Made by a program: the position numbers and the translations under genes | The notes under the pieces: model-generated | What the model saw: only the letters and a program-made list of their open reading frames with translations | Told to the model about the DNA's origin: nothing | Database searches by the model: none | Origin: a virus | Direction: 5' to 3' (one strand) | DNA length: 34,731 nucleotides | IMG/VR virus record: IMGVR_UViG_3300042309_001781 | Coordinates: 1 to 34,731 of that record | Shown: positions 29,493 to 34,731 of the stretch, piece by piece | Layout of the letters: every line of letters begins with the position of its first letter | How positions within the stretch are numbered: the stretch's first letter is position 1

Positions 29493-29917
29493 TAGTATCC
29501 TCCACAGACGGTCTGAGGGATGTTCTCCCACTCTTGATAGACGACGTTCCAGCGACGCTCGAAGATGGTCGTGCACTGAGCGCCAGGCTGGTCATAGTAG
29601 TAGTACGAACCCCCGCCGCCACCGCCGATGGCGCCACCCACGGCCAGCCCACCGAGGAACCCGCCGAAGGCGTACCACCCGTTATCGTCGTTCTCGTACT
29701 TATAGTTGTAGTTGTAGACGCGCCTGTTGTTGTACACGCGGTTGTTGTTGAAGCTATTTCTGTTGTTGTTGAAGTTGTTCTTCCAGCGCTTGGGCTTGTG
29801 GTACTGGCCGTGATTCGGCTTGTTGTAGCCGCCGTTCTTGCGGGGCTTGTCGCCGGCCTCGGCCTGAGACGCCGTCAAGAACGTGGCCGCCAGGAGGGCC
29901 AAGAGAATCCTATTCAT
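29492..29917 (-). CDS. Exported Asn/Tyr-rich glycine-zipper protein
   Basis: A clear signal peptide MNRILLALLAATFLTASQAEA is cleaved after AEA. A basic Asn/Tyr-rich stretch follows (NNFNNNRNSFNNNRVYNN). A glycine zipper, GGFLGGLAVGGAIGGGGGG (about residues 91-109), precedes a C-terminal part with two cysteines (QCTTIFERR...QTVCGGY). Glycine-zipper proteins of this type sit in the outer membrane or periplasm of proteobacteria, especially rhizobia. It is probably a host-envelope modifier. The start at 29917 has AGGAA eight bases upstream. Confidence 0.8.
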   Translation of the reverse strand: MNRILLALLAATFLTASQAEAGDKPRKNGGYNKPNHGQYHKPKRWKNNFNNNRNSFNNNRVYNNRRVYNYNYKYENDDNGWYAFGGFLGGLAVGGAIGGGGGGSYYYYDQPGAQCTTIFERRWNVVYQEWENIPQTVCGGY

Positions 29918-30203
29918 CTTTGAAATTCCTGTCCTTGTAGAGGTCCACGTACTTCTTCCACGCGTTCTTGAAGGTCTTGTGCTCTTCATACAGCATGTAG
30001 TTGGACAGGACTCGATCGATCGCCTGCATGAGCATGAGGTCGTGTTCGAGGTCCCTCTGCTCGTATTCCTCTAAGTCAGACCTGTCCATGAGGCTCGCGA
30101 CGTCCTTGGCCAGGTAGCCGTAGTCGGCACAGAGAGCGTCGACGATGGCGTCGGTGAGTTGATCGGAATTGAGCTCTACTCTGACGGTTCCCTTGATGAT
30201 CAT
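29910..30203 (-). CDS. Small acidic helical unknown protein, 97 aa
   Basis: The start at 30203 follows AAGG and lies one base after the upstream stop; the longer frame is an Arg/Ser-rich shadow. The protein (MIIKGTVRVELNSDQLTDAIVDALCADYGYLAKDVASLMDR...) is helical and acidic. The function is unknown. Confidence 0.7.
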   Translation of the reverse strand: MIIKGTVRVELNSDQLTDAIVDALCADYGYLAKDVASLMDRSDLEEYEQRDLEHDLMLMQAIDRVLSNYMLYEEHKTFKNAWKKYVDLYKDRNFKDE

Positions 30204-30204
30204 T

Positions 30205-30573
30205 TCATACCTTCTTTCCAATGTATCGCGGATCTGTGCCGGCAGTAACATATTGCACGGCACCCTTGTTGTAGGCAGGAGCCAGGCAGGTCTTCTTGCG
30301 CTCGATCTCTTTGATCGTGGCGGCAGACTCTTCCTTGTCCTTCTTCCATTTATAGTCCTCCACGGAGCGCTTGAAGCCGCCACCTCCGGGGATGCGATCG
30401 GAGGTCACTCGCGTGTAGCTGTACTTAGGCAGCTCCGCGGTCCTCTCGATGCGCATCCCCGGCGTGTATCCGAGGGACTCGAGGTACTTCATGTGCTCCT
30501 CGCGGGCGCGCTGGGCCTTGACGCCGAGCGGCTTGCGCTTCGAGGAGTTCTTGACGTAGAGGATGGATCCCAT
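30205..30573 (-). CDS. Conserved phage protein, 122 aa
   Basis: The C-terminus CLAPAYNKGAVQYVTAGTDPRYIGKK carries an APAYNKGAYQ-like motif that recurs in phage proteins of unknown function. The N-terminus is basic (KNSSKRKPLGVKAQRAREEH). The ATG at 30573 overlaps the upstream stop (TGATG); a GTG one codon earlier is an alternative. It may bind nucleic acid, but no domain proves this. Confidence 0.7.
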   Translation of the reverse strand: MGSILYVKNSSKRKPLGVKAQRAREEHMKYLESLGYTPGMRIERTAELPKYSYTRVTSDRIPGGGGFKRSVEDYKWKKDKEESAATIKEIERKKTCLAPAYNKGAVQYVTAGTDPRYIGKKV

Positions 30574-30923
30574 CACTTCACCGGGACGAAGTTGTAGCGC
30601 TCGGAGACGTAGACGTCGACGCGCTGGGCGTGCTCAAGCTTGATCTCTTGAGCAGAGTAACGCTTGAGCGGACCGCCGACACGGTAGAGCTTGGCATTGG
30701 GGTTGTCCTTACCGAGACGGCCGCGAATGCGGATGAAGGCGCGCTTACGGACCTCGACCGTGCCAGACCAGCTGTAGGTCCGGTACTCGGGAGCCTCGAT
30801 CTCGTTGACTCGGCGCTGGGCGTTGAAGGCCTTGATCGTGCGCTTGATGTTCGCGATGATCTGGGGGAGCTTGGGATCGTTGGTCATGAAGGTGCCGACG
30901 TAGTCAGAAGAGCGCTTGGTCAT
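30573..30923 (-). CDS. Basic unknown protein, 116 aa
   Basis: GAGGAA lies five bases before the ATG at 30923, which I prefer to two earlier in-frame starts. The sequence is Arg/Lys-rich with beta-strand character (EVRKRAFIRIRGRLGKDNPNAKLYRVGGPLKRY). A sigma70-type promoter precedes it. The function is unknown. Confidence 0.7.
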   Translation of the reverse strand: MTKRSSDYVGTFMTNDPKLPQIIANIKRTIKAFNAQRRVNEIEAPEYRTYSWSGTVEVRKRAFIRIRGRLGKDNPNAKLYRVGGPLKRYSAQEIKLEHAQRVDVYVSERYNFVPVK

Positions 30924-30946
30924 GTGTGTGTTCCTCATTATGTCAG

Positions 30947-30975
30947 ATCTTACCACAGGTCGAGAAAAATGTCAA
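30947..30975 (-). promoter_or_regulatory. Sigma70-type early promoter
   Basis: TTGACA, 17 bases, TAAGAT with TGG just before the -10. The spacer ends GACCTGTGG, matching the spacer of the other early promoters. Confidence 0.8.
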
Positions 30976-31127
30976 CCTGCAACTTCACCGGTCTCGAGCT
31001 TCTCGAGGAGCTGCTTCAGGGACCGGAGACCCTGCTGGTAGCCACGGCCGAAGTCGGAGTCGACCTTGGGCTTCATGGCGCCCTCCAGGTAGTTCTTCAC
31101 GTAGTCGTAGAGCTGTTCCTTGGTCAT
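30972..31127 (-). CDS. Small helical unknown protein, 51 aa
   Basis: The product (MTKEQLYDYVKNYLEGAMKPKVDSDFGRGYQQGLRSLKQLLEKLE) is helical. It starts at 31127 after GGGA; a longer frame upstream is Ser/Pro-rich shadow sequence containing the promoter. Its last bases overlap the -35 of the next promoter. Confidence 0.65.
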   Translation of the reverse strand: MTKEQLYDYVKNYLEGAMKPKVDSDFGRGYQQGLRSLKQLLEKLETGEVAG

Positions 31128-31152
31128 GCTGGTTTCCCTTTCCATTATGTCT

Positions 31153-31181
31153 AATCTACCACGGTTCTCATAAAATGTCAA
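31153..31181 (-). promoter_or_regulatory. Sigma70-type early promoter
   Basis: TTGACA, 17 bases, TAGATT with TGG before the -10. The spacer TTTTATGAGAACCGTGG is the same as that at 31443-31471 except for one base. Confidence 0.8.
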
Positions 31182-31185
31182 GGGT

Positions 31186-31419
31186 TCATTTGGCGATGAC
31201 CCCTTCAAGGTAGAAGTCGAGTTCGTCGGAGTCGCAGTAGGAGGAGAGGAAGTTCCTGATGTTGTCGAGGGAGTCGGTGATGAAGGTGATCTCAGGATTT
31301 CCACCGCCGGGGCCGAGGGGGAGGTAATGGGAGATGGAGAGGTTGTAGCGGGTGAGGGTGTCGTCGAGGTCCCCGAGGGTGGTGTCAGAGGCGATGTCGA
31401 GGGTGATGGAATAGGTCAT
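31186..31419 (-). CDS. Small acidic unknown protein, 77 aa
   Basis: AAGGAG lies about six bases before the ATG at 31419. The protein (MTYSITLDIASDTTLGDLDDTLTRYNL...) is acidic and beta-rich with a GPGGGNPEITF turn. No domain is recognised. It is a single-gene unit between two early promoters. Confidence 0.65.
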   Translation of the reverse strand: MTYSITLDIASDTTLGDLDDTLTRYNLSISHYLPLGPGGGNPEITFITDSLDNIRNFLSSYCDSDELDFYLEGVIAK

Positions 31420-31442
31420 GTCGTTCTCCTTGATCATGATTA

Positions 31443-31471
31443 AATCTACCACGGTTCTCATAAAAAGTACA
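31443..31471 (-). promoter_or_regulatory. Early promoter in repeated cassette, copy 2
   Basis: TGTACT, 17 bases, TAGATT with an extended -10 (TGG). The downstream TTAATCATGATCAAGGAG matches the cassette at 16924-16952, and the terminator at 31473-31500 lies immediately upstream. Confidence 0.75.
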
Positions 31472-31472
31472 C

Positions 31473-31500
31473 AAAAAAGTGAGCCGGAGCCCACTTTTTT
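31473..31500 (-). terminator. Intrinsic terminator after the 2OG-like gene
   Basis: A 12-base-pair stem formed by an A6-GTG arm and its complement closes a c(UCCG)g tetraloop and ends in T6. It is nearly symmetrical and could act on both strands. It ends the SpeD-like/2OG-like operon. Confidence 0.85.
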
Positions 31501-31510
31501 AGTCTAATAA

Positions 31511-31524
31511 GATCAATGGCTTAG
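31511..31524. repeat. Third copy of the 14-base repeat GATCAATGGCTTAG
   Basis: This copy is identical to 17031-17044 and one base different from 16993-17006. Here it includes the stop codon of the 2OG-like gene. All copies lie upstream of the cassette promoters, so they are part of the same mobile-looking regulatory unit. Confidence 0.7.
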
Positions 31525-32054
31525 GAGAAAGGCAGGCCGGAGACCATTCCCATGATGGCCCTCTTGATCCCCTTGGTGGGCTGCTCCTGCTTGGAGGCCA
31601 GGAAGCTGGGGAAGATGGTGGTTACCCCCACGGATCGAGGGATCACGGTTTCCCTGGGAGTCCTGATGACGAAGTCCCCTCCCTCGTAGTCGTCGTTCAG
31701 GAACGTGTGGAGGCTTAGCTTGCTGGTCTCCCTGCCCCAGTTGTTCAGGTCCATGGACCAGTCCATCCACTGGGATCGGTCGAACTCGACGTAGTAGAGG
31801 GCCGAGATGTTCTGGATCTTGAACCCGTAGTTGTTGACGTTCGAGTCGAGAACCGCGCCGGTGATGTTCTCGTAGATGTTCGGCCAGATGTCCGGCTCTA
31901 TCAGGCGATACGAGTAGAAGAACGAGTTCGTCGAGTAGCCGCTCATGTCCGCCGACTTGAACGCGTCCACGATCTTCCTGCACTCCTCGTCCTCGAACGT
32001 CCTGGCGTGGCTGAGGGGACGGATCCTCTTGTCGGGGAGGAGCTTCCAGGTCAT
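31521..32054 (-). CDS. 2OG-Fe(II) oxygenase-fold protein lacking metal ligands
   Basis: The fold is recognisable from YYVEFDRSQWMDWSMDLNNWG, LSLHTFLNDDYEGGDFVIR, and IFPSFLASKQEQPTKGIKRAIMGMVSG. In active phage homologues the first motif reads WHMD and the last reads FLxHxV...KGxR. Here the first His is Ser100 (Asp102 remains), the distal His is Ser154, and the 2OG-binding Arg is Lys164. It is probably a non-enzymatic relative. The start at 32054 overlaps the stop of the SpeD-like gene (ATGA), so its translation is coupled to it. Confidence 0.72.
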   Translation of the reverse strand: MTWKLLPDKRIRPLSHARTFEDEECRKIVDAFKSADMSGYSTNSFFYSYRLIEPDIWPNIYENITGAVLDSNVNNYGFKIQNISALYYVEFDRSQWMDWSMDLNNWGRETSKLSLHTFLNDDYEGGDFVIRTPRETVIPRSVGVTTIFPSFLASKQEQPTKGIKRAIMGMVSGLPFS

Positions 32055-32458
32055 TTCAGGTACAGCGACGTGTAGTCCGCCATGCCGTCCCCTATGTGAT
32101 TCAGACCGTGTTCGCGGTCTAGGTACTTCCACTCGATCTTCTTGGGATTGAACTCGGACAGGGCGGCGAACACCTTCTTCGGATCCAGCGGTCCGCAGGT
32201 GTAGACGTCGAACTGCATGAGACCGGGAGAGGTCTCGTCCCACACGTGCATGGCGACGTGGCTGGTCTCGATGATGCAGACGCCGGTCATGCCGCGGTTG
32301 CCGTCGACGTCGAGGTAGGTGACGTGCGGTCCGTTGAGGATCTTCATGCCGATGTCGGTTATCAGCTTCCGGAACCAGTCGTGCATGTAGCCGACGTGCG
32401 AGGAACTGGGTGGGTTGAGGACCTCTGCCCTCACTATAAGGTGCTTGTGCTCCAGCAT
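32051..32458 (-). CDS. speD: S-adenosylmethionine decarboxylase-like proenzyme
   Basis: The motif IIETSHVAMHVWDE...QFDVYTCG matches AdoMet decarboxylase proenzymes, which cleave themselves before a Ser (Ser66 here) to form a pyruvoyl group. His71 and Cys88 correspond to the active-site pair. The residue before the Ser is Thr rather than Glu. The true decarboxylase supplies propylamine for spermidine; cyanophages carry the same type of gene. The 135-residue length is normal for the bacterial class. AGGAGG lies about 11 bases upstream. Confidence 0.82.
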   Translation of the reverse strand: MLEHKHLIVRAEVLNPPSSSHVGYMHDWFRKLITDIGMKILNGPHVTYLDVDGNRGMTGVCIIETSHVAMHVWDETSPGLMQFDVYTCGPLDPKKVFAALSEFNPKKIEWKYLDREHGLNHIGDGMADYTSLYLK

Positions 32459-32473
32459 GTCAAGATGATCCTC

Positions 32474-32686
32474 CTATGAGAACTTGTTGTCTAGCTTCTC
32501 TTCGTTTGTGACGACGACCATCATGTTGTCCTCGTCAAGAAAAAAGACCGGCGTCAGGCCGGCCAGTCTGTACTGCTCCGCGATGTCCAGGGCCGTATGG
32601 AAGGAGTTATCCGGTCCGCTCAGGATCGCCGCCTTCCTTATCAGGTCCTCGTTCACCCTCTCCATGTTCTCGTAAGTACTCGTCAT
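32474..32686 (-). CDS. Small unknown protein, 70 aa
   Basis: A GGAGG site six bases before the ATG supports this gene, although its first 80 bases overlap the preceding one. The protein is helical then beta (NSFHTALDIAEQYRLAGLTPVFFLDEDNMMVVVTNEEK). A later in-frame ATG at 32665 is possible. The function is unknown. Confidence 0.6.
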   Translation of the reverse strand: MTSTYENMERVNEDLIRKAAILSGPDNSFHTALDIAEQYRLAGLTPVFFLDEDNMMVVVTNEEKLDNKFS

Positions 32687-32819
32687 AGATTCCCTCCATG
32701 AACTGCCTATAGAGATCTGGTGACTTCATCAGGAACTGGGCGTAGAACCTTCCCATGTCCCGAGCGTGTTCGAACATGAACCGCTTCATAGTGTCTTCAG
32801 TATATTTATAGCTGAACAT
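32607..32819 (-). CDS. Small unknown protein, 70 aa, overlapping neighbours
   Basis: AGGAGG lies nine bases before the ATG at 32819. The N-terminal 50 residues (MKRFMFEHARDMGRFYAQFLMKSPDLYRQFMEGIYDEYL) look like a real helical protein. The C-terminus is low-complexity (EGERGPDKEGGDPERTG) and overlaps the next gene by 80 bases. Function is unknown. Confidence 0.6.
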   Translation of the reverse strand: MFSYKYTEDTMKRFMFEHARDMGRFYAQFLMKSPDLYRQFMEGIYDEYLREHGEGERGPDKEGGDPERTG

Positions 32820-33060
32820 CGTCGGTGTCCTCCTGTAGTGCCCTTCTCTCCTGCATCGTCAGTCTGTCCTTGCCCTTGTGAAAGGCCGAGTGTCTGGGAT
32901 TGCGGCACATGTGACAGGAGCAGACCTGTCGGTTCTCAGCGATCTTGCGCTGGTGCTTCGCCTTCTCGTCCTCGGTCCACCCGAACTTGTAGAGGACAAA
33001 GTCCTTAACTCGCTCGAGCATCCTCTTGTGATGGTGCCTTCTCTCCGCTCTTGTCTTCAT
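32806..33060 (-). CDS. Conserved small Cys/His protein, 84 aa
   Basis: The N-terminal MKTRAERRHHHKRMLERVK is followed by VCSCHMCRNPRHSAFHKGK, a CxCxxC plus His zinc-binding-like patch. This layout is common in small conserved proteins of phages and bacteria with no known function. AGGAGA precedes the ATG. Its start overlaps the previous gene by 56 bases. Confidence 0.75.
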   Translation of the reverse strand: MKTRAERRHHHKRMLERVKDFVLYKFGWTEDEKAKHQRKIAENRQVCSCHMCRNPRHSAFHKGKDRLTMQERRALQEDTDDVQL

Positions 33061-33259
33061 AGGGTCTCTCCTCCACCGTCGTGGTTCGAACCATTCTTCC
33101 CGAGCTGTTGCAGTAGCGACAGTCGTGACGTACCGAGTCGTACTCGCCCCTGTGATAGTTTACCAGCTTCTCTTCGAATACGTGGCCGCGGCCCTCACAG
33201 GTCTTACAGACGACGATCTCCCACGTCACCTTCTTCTGGTTCAGGCGCTGCCACCCCAT
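33005..33259 (-). CDS. Zinc-ribbon protein with DnaJ-like CxxC pairs, 84 aa
   Basis: Two CxxCxxxG-type knuckles, CKTCEGRG and CRYCNSSG, resemble half of a DnaJ zinc-finger domain. They probably bind one zinc and a protein or RNA partner. The start overlaps the previous stop (TGATG). The C-terminus is charged and overlaps the next gene by 56 bases. Confidence 0.72.
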   Translation of the reverse strand: MGWQRLNQKKVTWEIVVCKTCEGRGHVFEEKLVNYHRGEYDSVRHDCRYCNSSGRMVRTTTVEERPYEDKSGEKAPSQEDARAS

Positions 33260-33411
33260 CAGTTGAAGCCCAGAGCCGCGAGCACGGCGAGCGTCAAGAA
33301 GAACGTCGCCCTCGGATAGTTTCCTTTGTTCTGATCTATGGCGGCCACGATCATCGCGCCGATGAACACCATAAAGTTGATGACTGCTAGAATTTCAGTG
33401 ACTATTTCCAT
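33259..33411 (-). CDS. Small two-helix membrane protein, 50 aa
   Basis: The product starts MEIVTEILAVINFMVFIGAM and contains two hydrophobic helices separated by DQNKGNYPR. It fits exactly between its neighbours, with a GGGA site upstream and a TGATG overlap downstream. A holin-like or membrane-modifying role is conceivable, but nothing specific supports it. Confidence 0.7.
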   Translation of the reverse strand: MEIVTEILAVINFMVFIGAMIVAAIDQNKGNYPRATFFLTLAVLAALGFN

Positions 33412-33413
33412 GT

Positions 33414-34118
33414 TCAATCCCACAGGTTCTGATAGTACTTGCCGAACAGGCGAAGGCCGAGGTTGACCCTCTCCTGGTATGCCCTGTGGAGCTCGGGATC
33501 GTACTTTCCCAGCTCTCGAGCCTCCTTCTCGGTGAGGAGGTATGTCGTCTCACCCGTACTCGAGTCGGTCCAGGACATGTGCTCCGGCACTTCGTCCGGT
33601 CCGTAGGGGACGTAGTAGTGACTGCGCCCCTCGTCGAGATCCGCGCACTGCTCCATAGACCAGATCATCTGATCGAGTACCCAGGCCCAGCGCTCGTGCA
33701 CGTCTTCGTGCTCGTCGTCCTCGCCGTCTGAGCCCTTCTTCTTTTTCTTGCTCTTCTTCTTGACCATGTGAGGGACGTCCTCGTCGTCCACCCAGGGAGA
33801 GCCGTGCTTGGTCTCCCTGAGCTGCTTGAGCATGGGGACGATGATCAGCGACAGGGTGTAGTCCATCGACCAGGTGTCGCAGGGGTCGATGCGGACGCTG
33901 ATCTTGCGCTTCCGGTGGCGGACGACCTTGTTCACGGTGGCGTTTAGTACTCTCTGCCAGAATACGCTGAGCTTGTCGAGGAACCGGTCGATGCGGTCGT
34001 AGTCCTCTACGTCGACCTCCCACCCGTACTCCTTGCCGTGGCGCCTGGCGATCATGTCCTCGAAGAACCGGTCGCACGTCCAGTGCGTATCAGGATAGGG
34101 CCCTATGTAGACTTTCAT
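33414..34118 (-). CDS. Conserved phage protein, 234 aa, with acidic insert
   Basis: The sequence begins MKVYIGPYPDTHWTC. It includes ISVRIDPCDTWSMDYTLSLIIVPMLKQLRETKHGSPWVDDEDVP, a conserved block found in a phage family of unknown function. A Lys-rich and then acidic insert (KKKSKKKKKGSDGEDDEHED) follows, then WAWVLDQMIWSMEQC. Its ATG overlaps the upstream stop (ATGA). It is one of the larger unknowns in this early region. Confidence 0.8.
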   Translation of the reverse strand: MKVYIGPYPDTHWTCDRFFEDMIARRHGKEYGWEVDVEDYDRIDRFLDKLSVFWQRVLNATVNKVVRHRKRKISVRIDPCDTWSMDYTLSLIIVPMLKQLRETKHGSPWVDDEDVPHMVKKKSKKKKKGSDGEDDEHEDVHERWAWVLDQMIWSMEQCADLDEGRSHYYVPYGPDEVPEHMSWTDSSTGETTYLLTEKEARELGKYDPELHRAYQERVNLGLRLFGKYYQNLWD

Positions 34119-34495
34119 TTCTTCTTACCCTTCTTAAGGCGATGGGCCTCGTAGGCCGCGACGATGCGCTTGTGCCCGTCGCTGTTCGTGTTGTAGCGGT
34201 AATCTTTCGAGACCTTGTTTCCGTCCACGTCTTGGAGGACGCTGACGATCGTGATGTTCCTGCCGTCCCTGTGATCCCGCTCGATCGACCAGACGTCTAC
34301 CTTGTCGAAGTCGATCATGATCGGCTCTTCTCGCGCCGCGGCTTCGAGGGACTGATTGACGCACTTCTCACGATCTCGCTTCTCATAGCCCTTGATGATG
34401 TTGCGTTCGCACTTCAAGTCAGTCTCGAGGTATTGGATCCTGTTCTCGAGGTACTTGATCTCGTTCTGCAGGGTGAGCTTTGATTTACCGAACAT
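34115..34495 (-). CDS. Coiled-coil unknown protein, 126 aa
   Basis: The N-terminal 45 residues form a coiled coil (LTLQNEIKYLENRIQYLETDLKCERNII). The rest is beta-rich (VDVWSIERDHRDGRNITIVSVLQDVDG) with a basic tail. AAGGAG lies before the ATG. The function is unknown. Confidence 0.72.
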   Translation of the reverse strand: MFGKSKLTLQNEIKYLENRIQYLETDLKCERNIIKGYEKRDREKCVNQSLEAAAREEPIMIDFDKVDVWSIERDHRDGRNITIVSVLQDVDGNKVSKDYRYNTNSDGHKRIVAAYEAHRLKKGKKK

Positions 34496-34507
34496 GATGT
34501 CTCCTTG

Positions 34508-34720
34508 TCACCGGTATGGGTTGCTTTCGTCTTGTTCTTCTTCTTGATCCAAGAGCTCGTCGACTGCCTCCCTGAAGCCCTTCTCGTAGTCCACGCCCAC
34601 CCTGTCGAACTCTTCTATGAGCTCTTGAGAGAGGTACGCCTTCATGCCGCGGTGCTCGATGATCCGCGTCCCCGTCTGCTTCTTCTTTTTCTTGAAGAGG
34701 CTGAGCAGGCGATCAATCAT
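34508..34720 (-). CDS. Small charged unknown protein, 70 aa
   Basis: A Lys-rich N-terminus (LLSLFKKKKKQTGTRIIEHRGM) is followed by an acidic helical C-terminus ending EEEQDESNPYR. The upstream region is cut by the window end, so the start at 34720 cannot be checked against a ribosome site. Confidence 0.6.
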   Translation of the reverse strand: MIDRLLSLFKKKKKQTGTRIIEHRGMKAYLSQELIEEFDRVGVDYEKGFREAVDELLDQEEEQDESNPYR

Positions 34721-34731
34721 CGCCGTGCTCG

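Noticed and set aside
29098-29652. Alternative minus-strand frame across thyX and the glycine-zipper gene
   Set aside because: It is Ser/Arg-rich without motifs and is overlapped by two strongly supported genes.
32803-32810. Exact TATAAATA late promoter sequence on the minus strand
   Set aside because: It encodes Tyr-Lys-Tyr near the start of a small gene that has its own ribosome site upstream, so it is probably coincidental.
1-34731. CRISPR array, transposon, integrase or attachment site
   Set aside because: No regularly spaced repeats, transposase motifs or integrase were seen; the tRNA genes look like phage cargo rather than an integration target.

Overview
This window is an internal piece of a large, GC-rich, T4-superfamily (myovirus) phage genome. 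The diagnostic genes are the T4-type replication and recombination set: family B DNA polymerase gp43, UvsX recombinase, gp41 helicase and gp61 primase. The accessory genes recall T4-like cyanophages and T4-like phages of alphaproteobacteria: adenosylcobalamin-dependent class II ribonucleotide reductase, ThyX, Hsp20, a SpeD-like protein, a 2OG-oxygenase-like protein and a Dps-like ferritin. I cannot name the host. The GC-rich codon use, class II RNR and a rhizobial-looking secreted glycine-rich protein are compatible with an alphaproteobacterium, but that is inference. The window begins inside a gene and holds neither genome end.

Layout. (1) 1-2357, plus strand: a tightly overlapping run of a conserved phage protein, a 49-residue protein, a cyclic-phosphate-processing receiver-like protein, a calcineurin-like phosphoesterase and an unknown. 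(2) 6283-2329, minus strand: primase, class II RNR, a small acidic protein and a GIY-YIG endonuclease, driven by a sigma70-type promoter. (3) 14574-6323, minus strand: a late virion block starting at T4-type late promoters. It opens with three proteins carrying N-terminal capsid-targeting-like peptides: a nuclease-like protein, a ligase-like nucleotidyltransferase and a double nucleotidyltransferase. Small head or structural proteins, the Dps homologue and an Ig-like structural protein follow. (4) 17372-14709: small early genes. (5) 19724-17480: an operon mixing four tRNAs with a glycosyltransferase-methyltransferase fusion and small proteins. (6) 19847-20353: a lone plus-strand zincin with its own late promoter. 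(7) 27142-20350: the gp43, UvsX and gp41 replication operon. (8) 34720-27283: small early proteins, SpeD-like and 2OG-like proteins, ThyX, a late nucleotidyltransferase and Hsp20.

Regulation is unusually legible. Eight or more minus-strand sigma70-like promoters, with TTGACA or TGTACA, a 17-base spacer and often TGG before the -10, sit in front of early genes. Several share a longer repeated sequence, and two are linked to a terminator and a 14-base repeat, resembling the mobile promoter/stem-loop cassettes of T4-type phages. Late promoters of the form NATAAATA precede the capsid-targeted enzyme block, one nucleotidyltransferase and the zincin.

The most interesting material is the set of capsid-targeted nucleic-acid enzymes at 11173-14574. 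Other points of note are the AT-shifted islands over the active-site codons of polymerase and RNR near a GIY-YIG endonuclease, a 2OG-oxygenase fold that has lost its metal ligands, and two tRNAs whose architecture does not match their anticodons.
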